From the NCBI RefSeq assembly GCF_002873135.1, contig NZ_MCVI01000019.1:1-64000 (forward strand): a stretch of 64,000 bases of DNA, written 5' to 3'. The notes under the pieces are model-generated. The model saw only the letters and a program-made list of their open reading frames with translations. It was not told the origin of the DNA and made no database searches. Made by a program: the position numbers and the translations under genes. Origin of the DNA: Shewanella sp. 10N.286.48.A6. Lineage in GTDB: Bacteria > Pseudomonadota > Gammaproteobacteria > Enterobacterales > Shewanellaceae. The stretch's first letter is position 1, and every line of letters starts with the position of its first letter. Positions 9,485-18,025 of the stretch are shown in pieces.

Positions 9485-11914
9485 TTGAATCAAAAGGTTT
9501 ATCGCTCCATCGAGATAGCTAATCAACTCAATCTTGTTCGATATGAACGGGTTAAATCCTTATTGTCGCCAATTCAGCAACAGCTTTTCGATATCATTCC
9601 TTATTTGATCCATCATCATAATGTGCAACTGCCCGGCAGTAACTCCGCTTTAACGCCTTTTGGGATCAGCCAATTTGACATGACACCTGCTATGGAACAG
9701 GCGCGTCACAGTCTGCATTTACCCAGTTTAGATCTGCAAGCAGCCCAGCCCAGTGCGTTCGAAGGAGTGTATTCCATGGGCAGCACCGCAAGTTTTGGCC
9801 AAAACCCTAAAAGTGATGTTGATGTGTGGTTGGTTTACAAATCAAGCTTAAGTCATGCTGATTTAGCATTAGTTACTGAAAAAACAGACCAATTGACTCA
9901 GTGGTTTGCAAGTTTTGATTTTGAAGTGAATTTTTATCTGGTACACCCATTACAGTTTAGAGAATGCAGCGCATTTGATAATTGTTACAGCTCCCTTGGC
10001 GAAGAGCACAGTGGCAGCACCCAGCATTGGTTATTATTAGAAGAATTTTATCGCTCCCATATTCGTTTGTCTGGTAAAGCGGCGGGGTGGTGGCCGGGTG
10101 CTGACGCTGATAACGAAGTGTTGTTTTTAGGCGATGTGCAATCCATGCCGGCAACTGAATATTTTGGCGCCTCATTATGGCAACTCTATAAGGGGCTCAA
10201 TAAACCCCATAAAGCCTTGCTTAAGGTATTGCTGCTGGAAACCTATGCCGCAGAGTACCCGCAAGCAAATTTTATTACCCAGCAGATTTGGCAACAGTGC
10301 CTGCAAGGGGATTTTACTGAATCCAATGATGCCTATTTAATTTTATATCAGCGTATTGAAGCATATCTACTCGGGCGACGGGACACGCGCCGCCTCGAAA
10401 TTGTCCGCCGTTGTTTTTATCTTAAGTGTGGGGTCAATTTAACAAATCGCTGCGTGGCCAGAGATTGGCGCAGAGATAAAATGCAGCAATTGGTTGAGGA
10501 CTGGGGTTGGCCCCATAGTTTGTTAGAAACACTGGATAACAGCCAGCACTGGCATTCAGGGCAACTGAAATGGTTTAACAAGCAGCTTAATGAATTGCTA
10601 CTAATCAGTTATCGCACCTTATTGGACTTTGCCTCAAAACAAGCATTAAGCGATCGCTTTAGAGTGGAAGAGTTAGGGATCCTTGCCCGTAAACTTCATA
10701 CTTATTTCAGTGACGATGAGCATCAATTATTACCTTTAAACAAGCTGTGGAGCAGCTCAATAATCGAGCCTCATTTAACCATTATCCATAGCCTTAAAGA
10801 GTCACGATTTTATTTATATCGCCAGCCGCATAATTCTGGGCAGCTATTGGGTGAGTCAGCCATTATTAAAGCCGACACACCCACAGCATTGATTGCGTGG
10901 GCGGTGATGAATGATATTTCTACTGCGGACACTCAGTGGCAAGAGTATGGCCGCAGTAAACACCGTAAAGCCCGCTTGACTCAATTGGCATTAAGCCTTA
11001 ATCCGTTGATGACGGCGACAAGCAAAGTCTCCAAAGCTGAATTGTGTCAGCCATTTTTTTATAAAAAAATTATTGTTGTGGCCAATCTTGATAAAGACCC
11101 AACCATCAAGTGGCAAGGGCAAGAGATCATGATTGATTACATGAACTCCAATGTTTTTTCCTTAGGCAAAAAACAGCAAAATATGTTGTCTACCATTGAT
11201 ATCATTTGTCTCAATAGTTGGGGCGAGTGGCAGTGTCATCGTTTTAAAGGTCCATTGGGATTATTAGAGGCGCTGTCTTTTGTTGCTATAGGCTTAAAAT
11301 GTAAACCTCAGCAAGTAGAAATTAATATTGTCGCCTGTGCCCAGCGGCTGAAAAAACAATTACATGATGCGCTGCAGGGGATTTTTTCTCAATGCGTCAA
11401 ATACTGTTATGAGGCGCGCACTTTCTCAGGGTTAATGCATCCGTTACAGCTTGGCGGCCATCGTTATGGTTTATATTTTAATCCCATGGGTTTGGTGTAT
11501 AACCTCTTGGGTGATGACGCGGTTAAAGCTGGGCCGATAAAAGTGCAGCGTTTTAAAAAGCCGCAGCTGAATGCGCCAGCTGCCATCATCAAAGCTGATC
11601 CCTACGGCGGTATCCCCAATGTGATTAAGTTGTATATTTCCAAAGGGGCAAAGCAATACTTTTTACGCCAGCGACCTGATGTTTTAGATGTGTTTATTAT
11701 TGATGAAGCAAACGAGCTTAAACATCAATTATATGAAAATATGTCGATGCAGGAGTTGGTGGAAAAAGAAAGCCACAGTTTTGCATTTGAGCAGGGGGTA
11801 TCATCACAGCATTATTTTAATATGCCGCAATTTTTTAAATTAGAAAGAATAAACGGTGAGTTAAACGTGGTGCCATTTGGGGTGATGATAAATGAATTGA
11901 GTTCAGACTTCTAA
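9485..11914 (+). CDS. cyaA: Class I adenylate cyclase
   Basis: The 809-residue cytosolic enzyme makes cAMP from ATP for CRP signalling. The N-terminal catalytic half contains the nucleotidyltransferase-like motif GSTASFGQNPKSDVDVW at about residues 98-114, with the Asp pair expected to bind metal. The C-terminal half is the regulatory region of class I cyclases. The gene starts with TTG, preceded by AGGA eight bases upstream; E. coli cyaA also uses TTG, a weak start that limits expression. It is divergent from hemC and followed by the convergent cyaY. Confidence 0.97.
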   Translation: MNQKVYRSIEIANQLNLVRYERVKSLLSPIQQQLFDIIPYLIHHHNVQLPGSNSALTPFGISQFDMTPAMEQARHSLHLPSLDLQAAQPSAFEGVYSMGSTASFGQNPKSDVDVWLVYKSSLSHADLALVTEKTDQLTQWFASFDFEVNFYLVHPLQFRECSAFDNCYSSLGEEHSGSTQHWLLLEEFYRSHIRLSGKAAGWWPGADADNEVLFLGDVQSMPATEYFGASLWQLYKGLNKPHKALLKVLLLETYAAEYPQANFITQQIWQQCLQGDFTESNDAYLILYQRIEAYLLGRRDTRRLEIVRRCFYLKCGVNLTNRCVARDWRRDKMQQLVEDWGWPHSLLETLDNSQHWHSGQLKWFNKQLNELLLISYRTLLDFASKQALSDRFRVEELGILARKLHTYFSDDEHQLLPLNKLWSSSIIEPHLTIIHSLKESRFYLYRQPHNSGQLLGESAIIKADTPTALIAWAVMNDISTADTQWQEYGRSKHRKARLTQLALSLNPLMTATSKVSKAELCQPFFYKKIIVVANLDKDPTIKWQGQEIMIDYMNSNVFSLGKKQQNMLSTIDIICLNSWGEWQCHRFKGPLGLLEALSFVAIGLKCKPQQVEINIVACAQRLKKQLHDALQGIFSQCVKYCYEARTFSGLMHPLQLGGHRYGLYFNPMGLVYNLLGDDAVKAGPIKVQRFKKPQLNAPAAIIKADPYGGIPNVIKLYISKGAKQYFLRQRPDVLDVFIIDEANELKHQLYENMSMQELVEKESHSFAFEQGVSSQHYFNMPQFFKLERINGELNVVPFGVMINELSSDF

Positions 11915-11981
11915 ACCCAATTCAGTTTTGCTGACATTATCACTTTAGATATCGACAATTTGAGCTAGTACACCTGAGGGA

Positions 11982-12311
11982 TTAAATCGCCAGCGAAATA
12001 CCGCTTTGCTTTTTAATCGACTCAATCACAAACGGCATGAATATATTGTCATTACGCTCATCAAACCACTTTCCATCAACTAACGCAAAGTGATAACCAC
12101 CAAAGCGAGTCGCAATCCAGAGCTCATGTAACGGCTCTTGTTTATTGATGACGATTTGCGAACCATCTTCAAACTCAAGCTGTAAAACATTACCACTGGC
12201 ATTGATGTCTACATCGGCATCTTGCTCGTCAATAGCAGCTTCAATGGCATTTTCTATCTTGCTGAACATCTCATCTGCCAATTGATGAAACTCTGTATCT
12301 GTCATAGCCAT
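11982..12311 (-). CDS. cyaY: CyaY, bacterial frataxin
   Basis: The 109-residue acidic protein matches bacterial frataxin, an iron-binding regulator of the IscS/IscU iron-sulfur assembly machinery. The acidic first helix ([19 protein letters not shown]), the [15 protein letters not shown] strand and the [11 protein letters not shown] segment are diagnostic. The ATG at 12311 has an AAGGA box nine bases upstream; the in-frame TTG at 12320 overlaps that box and is unlikely. It is convergent with cyaA and divergent from lptM, the usual order in gammaproteobacteria. Confidence 0.95.
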   Translation of the reverse strand: MAMTDTEFHQLADEMFSKIENAIEAAIDEQDADVDINASGNVLQLEFEDGSQIVINKQEPLHELWIATRFGGYHFALVDGKWFDERNDNIFMPFVIESIKKQSGISLAI

Positions 12312-12380
12312 GCATTTCAATCCTTGTGCTTTCTAGGTTATGAATGCGATTATAAGGCTATAACTCCCCAGATGCATAGA

Positions 12381-12581
12381 ATGTTGAGAAAAATGAGACT
12401 GTTTTTATTCGTAATGCTTGCTAGCCTATCCATTATAGGCTGCGGACAAAAAGGCCCTTTATATAAAACTCCTGACGCAGAAACCAATCAGGAACAGCGA
12501 AAACCGCCAGAGTCTACCCTTGAGGAAAACCAAGTTAAACCTCAGACTCAGTCTCAACAATTGCCTCAAAAGCTAGGTTAA
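12381..12581 (+). CDS. lptM: LptM (YifL)-like small lipoprotein
   Basis: This lipoprotein of about 66 residues has a hydrophobic signal ending in a lipobox (SIIGC, Cys about residue 21) followed by GQKGPLY, the conserved segment of the LptM/YifL family. In E. coli LptM helps the LptD/LptE translocon form native disulfides at the outer membrane. The C-terminal half is a low-complexity Gln/Pro/Glu tail. Starts at 12372, 12381 and 12393 are all in frame; none has a strong ribosome site, so the exact start is uncertain. Located directly before lysA as in E. coli relatives. Confidence 0.85.
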   Translation: MLRKMRLFLFVMLASLSIIGCGQKGPLYKTPDAETNQEQRKPPESTLEENQVKPQTQSQQLPQKLG

Positions 12582-12634
12582 AGCCGCCTTTATCGCATAA
12601 AAGTATTACAGAATAATAAACAAGGAATCGCATA

Positions 12635-13879
12635 GTGGATCATTTTATTTATCAACAAGACAGCTTATTTGCTGAAGGCTGCTCAGTAGAGCAATTGGCT
12701 CGTGAGCATGGTACGCCGCTATATATTTATTCGCGCGCAACCTTAGAGCGCCATTGGCATGCCTTTGATAATGCCGTGGCAACGCACCCTCATTTAATTT
12801 GTTATGCCGTTAAAGCTAACTCTAACCTTGCGGTGCTGAACGTATTAGCACGTTTAGGCAGTGGCTTTGATATTGTTTCTGGCGGTGAATTAGCCCGGGT
12901 TATTACCGCTGGCGGCGACCCTAAAAAAGTGGTTTTTTCTGGGGTTGGTAAAACAACGGCGGAAATGGAACAAGCACTGAATATTGGTATTTATTGCTTT
13001 AATGTTGAATCAAGCGCTGAGCTTGAGCAACTTAATGAGGTAGCTGGCCGTTTAGGTAAAGTGGCCCCAATATCATTGCGAGTTAACCCAGATGTGGATG
13101 CCGGCACTCACCCGTATATTTCTACCGGGCTTAAAGAAAACAAATTTGGTATCGCCATGGATGAAGCTGAGCAAGTGTTCGCTCGCGCCCATAGTTTGCC
13201 TAATCTAGATGTTAAAGGGGTTGATTGTCATATTGGCTCACAGTTAACTGAAATGCGCCCGTTTTTAGATGCCATGGACCGAATGCTAGCGCTAATTGAC
13301 CGCTTAGCAGTGCAGGGCATTGAAATTAAGCATTTCGATGTCGGTGGTGGCTTAGGGGTGACTTATGATGGTGAAACTCCGCCGCATCCTGATGTGTACG
13401 CCGCCGCCTTACTTGAGCGCTTGGGCGATCGACCACTAAAATTGATATTTGAACCCGGGCGCGCCATTGCAGCTAACGCCGGCATTTTTGTCACTCAAGT
13501 GTTGTCATTAAAAGAAAACAGCGATAAGCGCTTTGCTATTGTGGATGGCGCCATGAACGATCTCATTCGTCCGTCGTTGTATTCAGCTTGGCAAAACATT
13601 ATCCCTGTTAACCAAACTGCGGCGCAAACCTTTGCTTATGATGTGGTCGGCCCAGTCTGTGAAACCGGTGACTTTTTAGGTAAAGACCGTCAGTTAAATG
13701 TGGCAGCAGGTGACTTTTTAGCTGTACGTTCAAGTGGGGCATATGGCTTTGTGATGGCATCTAACTATAACTCTCGTCCACGTGTGGCAGAGGTCATGGT
13801 CGATAAAGATCAAAATCAAGTGATCCGTGAGCGTGAAAAGATTGAACAATTGTGGCAAGGTGAACATATACTGCCGTAA
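12635..13879 (+). CDS. lysA: Diaminopimelate decarboxylase
   Basis: This PLP enzyme converts meso-diaminopimelate to lysine, the last step of lysine synthesis. The 414-residue protein has the PLP-lysine segment CYAVKANSN (about residues 56-64), SGGEL, the glycine-rich HFDVGGGLG, EPGRAI and the C-terminal CETGDFLGKDR. The start is GTG at 12635 with AAGGA about ten bases upstream. dapF, the preceding step of the pathway, is the next gene (45 bp), so lysA-dapF probably form one unit. Confidence 0.97.
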   Translation: MDHFIYQQDSLFAEGCSVEQLAREHGTPLYIYSRATLERHWHAFDNAVATHPHLICYAVKANSNLAVLNVLARLGSGFDIVSGGELARVITAGGDPKKVVFSGVGKTTAEMEQALNIGIYCFNVESSAELEQLNEVAGRLGKVAPISLRVNPDVDAGTHPYISTGLKENKFGIAMDEAEQVFARAHSLPNLDVKGVDCHIGSQLTEMRPFLDAMDRMLALIDRLAVQGIEIKHFDVGGGLGVTYDGETPPHPDVYAAALLERLGDRPLKLIFEPGRAIAANAGIFVTQVLSLKENSDKRFAIVDGAMNDLIRPSLYSAWQNIIPVNQTAAQTFAYDVVGPVCETGDFLGKDRQLNVAAGDFLAVRSSGAYGFVMASNYNSRPRVAEVMVDKDQNQVIREREKIEQLWQGEHILP

Positions 13880-13924
13880 TAGTTTATCAATACGTTCATA
13901 ATAGTTCGATAAAGGAAGACACTT

Positions 13925-14752
13925 TTGATCCAATTCACCAAGATGCATGGTCTAGGTAATGATTTTATGGTGGTTGATGGCGTAACACAGAATGTGTTTT
14001 TTTCGCCAGATCAAATTCGCCGATTAGCCGATCGTAACTTCGGGATCGGTTTTGATCAGCTGCTATTAGTCGAGCCGCCTTACGACCCAGATTTAGATTT
14101 TCATTACCGCATATTTAATGCAGATGGTAGTGAAGTTGAGCAGTGTGGCAATGGCGCCCGCTGCTTTGCGCGTTTTGTGCGTAACAAAGGGTTAGTCAAT
14201 AAATACAAAATCCGCGTTAGCACCAGCTCAGGTAAAATGACCCTGCGCTTAGAGCGTGATGGCAGCGTTACCGTGAATATGGGCGTGCCTATCACAGAGC
14301 CCAGTAAAATCCCATTTCGGGCCAAACGCAGCGAAAAAACCTATTTATTAACAAGCCCCAAGCAAACGTTTCTTTGTGGTGCCATTTCTATGGGCAACCC
14401 CCATTGTGTATTAGATGTGGATGATGTTGCCACTGCAGAGGTGGAAGAAATTGGCGCTATGCTGACCCGTCATGAGCGTTTCCCTAAAGGGGTTAACGTT
14501 GGCTTTATGCAAGTGGTTAATCGTGGCCATATTAAGCTTAGAGTCTATGAGCGCGGCGCAGGTGAAACATTGGCTTGTGGTACCGGCGCTTGTGCTGCAG
14601 TGGCCATTGGGATTTTGCAAAATAAGTTAGATAACCAAGTTAAAGTTGACTTACCCGGTGGTAGTTTAAACATTAACTGGGAAGGTGAGGGCAAGCCGTT
14701 ATGGATGACTGGACCTGCTGAACATGTATTTGATGGACAAATCCAGTTATGA
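13925..14752 (+). CDS. dapF: Diaminopimelate epimerase
   Basis: The enzyme interconverts LL- and meso-diaminopimelate for lysine and peptidoglycan synthesis by a two-cysteine, cofactor-free mechanism. Both catalytic Cys segments are present: EQCGNGARC near residue 73 and LACGTGACA near residue 218. Its 275 residues match the family. The start appears to be TTG at 13925 with an AAGGA box seven bases upstream, which may keep translation low. The stop overlaps the next start by 4 bp (ATGA). Confidence 0.97.
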   Translation: MIQFTKMHGLGNDFMVVDGVTQNVFFSPDQIRRLADRNFGIGFDQLLLVEPPYDPDLDFHYRIFNADGSEVEQCGNGARCFARFVRNKGLVNKYKIRVSTSSGKMTLRLERDGSVTVNMGVPITEPSKIPFRAKRSEKTYLLTSPKQTFLCGAISMGNPHCVLDVDDVATAEVEEIGAMLTRHERFPKGVNVGFMQVVNRGHIKLRVYERGAGETLACGTGACAAVAIGILQNKLDNQVKVDLPGGSLNINWEGEGKPLWMTGPAEHVFDGQIQL

Positions 14753-15459
14753 CCGATGTAATTAATACCAAAAAAATGCTCGCCCAAAATGCCAAAGCAG
14801 CAGCTGATTTGGGCGCTGACTTAAGCATGCCGACATTATCGATGGAGGATTTAGCCATCGATGAGCACCTGATCCGCGAGTATTTGCTGCAAAATCCAGA
14901 GTTCTTTAATCGTTACCCTGAATTATTGCTGGCGATGCGTTTATCTCATCACGAACGCGGCGCAGTGTCATTGGTCGAGCGCAGGCAAGAAATGCTGCGC
15001 ACCCGAGTTACCCAGCTTGAAGAAGAAATTACCTCATTAATGAAGATAGCCACCGAGAACGAGAAAATTTTTCGCTTTAATCGGCAGTTATCCTTAGACA
15101 TTCTAAAGTGTGAAGATTTAGGCCAATTAAGACAGTTGGTGTCACAAAGCCTTAAGCAAGAGTTCGGCTTTACCCATGTAAGGCTGATAACCGTGCATGA
15201 TATTGACAGCGAATTGGCTAAGATTTGGCGTCAGCGTATTCAGCAAGGTTATTATTTTGGCCGCTTAACCCAATCAGAGTCTAAGCGTTTATTTGGTGGC
15301 GAAGTCGGCTCAGTAGCATTGACCAAGCTGTCAGATGAAAATGGTCAGGTGATTTTTGGGGTTGCATCAGCTGATGCGGCGCATTTTCATCCGGATATGG
15401 ATAATTTGTTTTTTGAACAAATACGCGATTTACTCGACCATATGCTGCCGAAATTTTAA
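14749..15459 (+). CDS. DUF484 family protein
   Basis: The 236-residue protein matches the DUF484 (YigA-like) family that sits between dapF and xerC in many gammaproteobacteria. An N-terminal helical region holds the typical [16 protein letters not shown] segment, then a coiled coil (about residues 75-110), then a GAF-like C-terminal half. No catalytic residues are evident and the function is unknown; GAF-like folds often bind small ligands. It overlaps dapF by 4 bp and so is probably translationally coupled. Family identity is secure, role is not. Confidence 0.9.
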   Translation: MTDVINTKKMLAQNAKAAADLGADLSMPTLSMEDLAIDEHLIREYLLQNPEFFNRYPELLLAMRLSHHERGAVSLVERRQEMLRTRVTQLEEEITSLMKIATENEKIFRFNRQLSLDILKCEDLGQLRQLVSQSLKQEFGFTHVRLITVHDIDSELAKIWRQRIQQGYYFGRLTQSESKRLFGGEVGSVALTKLSDENGQVIFGVASADAAHFHPDMDNLFFEQIRDLLDHMLPKF

Positions 15460-15528
15460 ATGTCACAACTTTTTTAAGCTTTAACATTACTGTTTTAGCT
15501 TTATCATGATCTGCTTGGAGGTAGTGTT

Positions 15529-16449
15529 ATGAGTCAGCTAAGTTGGTTAGCCTCATTTGAACGCTACCTTATTTCAGAGCGACAATTATCCCCCTATAGT
15601 GTGCGCAACTATTTGTATGAAATTAATCGTGCCAGCAAAATAATATTTACTCACAATGAGTTAACCGAGAATGATGATTCATGGTTAGCGGTAAGCCGTG
15701 AGCAATTACAAGCCGTTCTCGCCAAACTTCACCGTCAAGGCTTAAGCCCGCGTTCTTTATCACTGTGTTTATCTTCCCTTAAGCAATTTTTTGAATTTTT
15801 AGTGCGTGAGCAAGTGATTGATGCCAATCCAGCTAAAAACCTCAATGCCCCCAAGCAAGCTAAGCCTTTACCAAAAAATATGGACCTAGATGCGGTTACG
15901 CATTTATTGGATATTGATGCTAGCGACCCCTTAAGTAAACGAGATAAAGCCATTATGGAGCTGTTTTATTCCAGCGGCTTACGTTTAGCAGAGCTTGCGA
16001 GTTTAAATATTCACGATATTGATTTTCAGCAACAGGAAGTCAAAGTCATGGGTAAAGGCAGTAAACAGCGGATTGTGCCTGTGGGTAAAATCGCTCTTAG
16101 CGCATTACAAACTTGGCTTGATTCGCGGGCTGAAATGCCATCAGCTGACGCGGGTGATGCGCTATTTATCAGCCAACAGGGAAAACGTTTATCACACCGT
16201 AGTATTCAACTGCGGATGAATAAATGGGGTCAGCAGCAAGCATTATCTGCAAAAGTTCACCCGCATAAATTGCGCCATTCCTTTGCAACGCATATGCTTG
16301 AATCAAGTGCTGATTTAAGAGCGGTGCAAGAATTGCTGGGTCATGCCAATCTGTCAACGACCCAAATCTACACCAGCCTTGATTTTCAGCACTTAGCGAA
16401 AGTGTATGATGGCGCTCACCCTAGAGCGAAAAAAGCCAAGGGGAAATAA
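15529..16449 (+). CDS. xerC: XerC site-specific tyrosine recombinase
   Basis: XerC acts with XerD and FtsK at the dif site to resolve chromosome dimers. The 306-residue protein has an N-terminal SAM-like core-binding domain and a C-terminal catalytic domain with the expected residues: Arg in [12 protein letters not shown], Lys in [17 protein letters not shown], the second His in [11 protein letters not shown] and Tyr in IYTSLD. An AGGAGG-like ribosome site (ttggaggtag) precedes the ATG. The stop overlaps the next start (TAATG). Position after dapF-DUF484 confirms XerC rather than XerD or a phage integrase. Confidence 0.97.
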   Translation: MSQLSWLASFERYLISERQLSPYSVRNYLYEINRASKIIFTHNELTENDDSWLAVSREQLQAVLAKLHRQGLSPRSLSLCLSSLKQFFEFLVREQVIDANPAKNLNAPKQAKPLPKNMDLDAVTHLLDIDASDPLSKRDKAIMELFYSSGLRLAELASLNIHDIDFQQQEVKVMGKGSKQRIVPVGKIALSALQTWLDSRAEMPSADAGDALFISQQGKRLSHRSIQLRMNKWGQQQALSAKVHPHKLRHSFATHMLESSADLRAVQELLGHANLSTTQIYTSLDFQHLAKVYDGAHPRAKKAKGK

Positions 16450-17162
16450 TGAAACAATACCTAAGACTGAAACCGTTTAAAGCCATTAGTTTTGATTTGG
16501 ATGACACCTTGTACGACAACGTGTCGCACATTATTAAAGCGGAAGCTGAAATATCGCATTTTATGCAAGATAACTTTAAAGCGCCGTTAAATTGGGGGAT
16601 CTCCCAGTGGCGCTTGTTGAAATCTCAGGTGATTGCAGAGCACCAAGAGTTGGCCCATGACACCACCGCCGCCCGTTATGAAGTGTTACGCCAAGGCTTA
16701 CTGCAATGGGGTTATAGTGAAGCACAAGCTAGCCAAGGTGCCCAACAAGGGATGCAATGTTTTAGCTTTCATCGTAGCGATTTTAAGGTAACGGAGGAGG
16801 TATTGAGTTGCCTTGCCAACTTAGGAAAGCACTTTCCGTTAGTGGGTATTACTAATGGTAATGTGGATGCAACGCGCATTGGTCTTGATGACGTATTGCA
16901 ATTTGTGCTGCATCCTGGACACGGGGTTAGGATGAAGCCCTACAGTGACTTATTTGATCTCAGTTGCCGCCATTTAGCCATCAAGCCCAGTGAGTTACTG
17001 CATATTGGCGATCATACAATCAGTGATGTGTTAGGTGCCAGAAAAGCGGGTTGTCAAAGTGTGTGGTTAAATCATCAAGCGAGTGACAACAGGCAAGCTA
17101 AATATATTTTACCCCATATTGAAATCCATCAATTAGATGATCTTACAAGCTTGTTTGGCTAA
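16449..17162 (+). CDS. yigB: HAD-superfamily phosphatase, YigB-like
   Basis: The 237-residue protein has the HAD motifs: the DLDDT nucleophile segment in SFDLDDTLYDN near residue 16, motif II in VGITNGN, and the motif IV acids in HIGDHTISDVLGARKAG. The order dapF-DUF484-xerC-yigB matches E. coli, where YigB dephosphorylates a riboflavin precursor (5-amino-6-(5-phosphoribitylamino)uracil) and FMN. The substrate here is inferred by homology; HAD enzymes are often promiscuous. It starts within the xerC stop codon. Confidence 0.88.
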   Translation: MKQYLRLKPFKAISFDLDDTLYDNVSHIIKAEAEISHFMQDNFKAPLNWGISQWRLLKSQVIAEHQELAHDTTAARYEVLRQGLLQWGYSEAQASQGAQQGMQCFSFHRSDFKVTEEVLSCLANLGKHFPLVGITNGNVDATRIGLDDVLQFVLHPGHGVRMKPYSDLFDLSCRHLAIKPSELLHIGDHTISDVLGARKAGCQSVWLNHQASDNRQAKYILPHIEIHQLDDLTSLFG

Positions 17163-17235
17163 TATTTTTAGCAATATCTATTTGTAAAAGAGTTTATTTT
17201 AACTCCCTTACTTTGAACTGTGTTTTTCAAATTAT

Positions 17236-17257
17236 AAGTGCCTTAACTGGCATTTTT
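17236..17257 (+). terminator. Probable terminator after yigB
   Basis: AAGTGCC and GGCATTT form a 7 bp stem with one G-U pair and a 6-nt loop, followed by T residues. It lies about 75 bp past the yigB stop. Moderate strength. Confidence 0.55.
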
Positions 17258-17282
17258 TGGCTGCTTTTGGCGAAAAATAGCC

Positions 17283-17316
17283 AAAAAAAATGGTTCTGCT
17301 GGGGAGCAAGAACCAT
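17283..17316 (-). terminator. Intrinsic terminator of the hemerythrin-type gene
   Basis: On the minus strand ATGGTTC plus TGCT pair with their complements (one bulged base, GGGG/CCCC loop), followed by eight T. It sits about 70 bp past the stop of the gene at 17386-17898. Confidence 0.8.
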
Positions 17317-17385
17317 TAAACATGATGAATGTTAAATTGGAGCGAAAACAATGATGAAACTGGGATAAAACAAATCTGGCTCTAT

Positions 17386-17898
17386 TTACAGTGCTAATGC
17401 CGCTGGAAATAACAGGTTATTTTCAATATTAATATGGGTCTGTAAGTCTGCATCAAACTCAGCAAGTGTCTTGTAACACTTCTGCCAAGTACTACAAGCG
17501 CCTTCAGGAGCTTGATAGTTTTGGGTTAATTCTCGTAATTGTTGCAAGATGGTGCCAGCATGGTCATGCTCGTGTTCCATGGCATTGATTGGGTTACCGA
17601 TATGGCCAAAACAACCATTTACTTCCAAGCCATCACCTAAGCGTCTCATGGCAGGAAACAAAATTTGTTCTTCTTTCATAAGATGTGGCATTAAGTCTGA
17701 AACCAAGGCTTGCACAAGGTTAGCTAAAGGCTGGATTTCTGCATGATCGCTAGCATGTGCTTGCACCATTCTTTGGGTGTATTCAACCAGTAAAGGCGCC
17801 GTTTCACGTACATATTGATGATGAGTCACTTCAATATAATCAATGAGTGATGCGAGGGGCAGTGCCTGTAATTGCTCAAAGCTTGAAGCTGTGGTCAT
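17386..17898 (-). CDS. Hemerythrin-domain protein, YtfE/DnrN-like nitrosative-stress protein
   Basis: The 170-residue cytosolic protein is a hemerythrin-like four-helix bundle. Candidate di-iron ligands are HHQY near residue 27, HLMKEEQILFP near 93, HEHDHA near 129 and HINIENNLLFP near 156. This matches the C-terminal domain of YtfE/ScdA/DnrN di-iron proteins, linked to repair of NO-damaged iron-sulfur centres. The N-terminal ScdA_N domain of full-length YtfE (about 220 residues) is absent. An NsrR-like operator upstream supports a role in NO stress. It is a single-gene unit with its own terminator. Alternative: a generic hemerythrin-cation-binding protein. Confidence 0.85.
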   Translation of the reverse strand: MTTASSFEQLQALPLASLIDYIEVTHHQYVRETAPLLVEYTQRMVQAHASDHAEIQPLANLVQALVSDLMPHLMKEEQILFPAMRRLGDGLEVNGCFGHIGNPINAMEHEHDHAGTILQQLRELTQNYQAPEGACSTWQKCYKTLAEFDADLQTHINIENNLLFPAALAL

Positions 17899-17908
17899 GA
17901 ATATTCCA

Positions 17909-17919
17909 AAGATGCATTT
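17909..17919 (-). promoter_or_regulatory. Extra NsrR-like half-site
   Basis: AAGATGCATTT is an exact match to one half of the NsrR consensus and lies between the full operator and the start codon, overlapping the ribosome-binding region. It is the inverse of the right half of the full operator. Confidence 0.5.
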
Positions 17920-17923
17920 AATT

Positions 17924-17946
17924 TACATGTATTTTATATGCATCTT
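17924..17946 (-). promoter_or_regulatory. NsrR-like operator
   Basis: Against the published gammaproteobacterial consensus AAGATGYATTT-N-AAATRCATCTT, the left half (TACATGTATTT) matches 9 of 11 and the right half (ATATGCATCTT) 10 of 11. It lies 26-48 bp upstream of the hemerythrin gene start, a position suited to repression relieved by NO. Confidence 0.8.
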
Positions 17947-17975
17947 TAAATTGCTCAATACAAGCACCATAAAAG

Positions 17976-17991
17976 TGTTATCTAGATCACG
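17976..17991 (-). promoter_or_regulatory. Candidate CRP site upstream of the hemerythrin gene
   Basis: TGTTA-TCTAGA-TCACG has one mismatch per half against TGTGA-N6-TCACA and the favoured TCTAGA core. It is centred about 85 bp before the start, just upstream of the NsrR-like operator, so activation by CRP and repression by NsrR could combine. Confidence 0.5.
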
Positions 17992-18025
17992 TTTTATGGC
18001 GCAATATGTCTCTTTATGAGTACTG

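Noticed and set aside
15529..16449. Tyrosine recombinase as an element integrase
   Set aside because: Sequence and the dapF-DUF484-xerC-yigB order identify it as chromosomal XerC.
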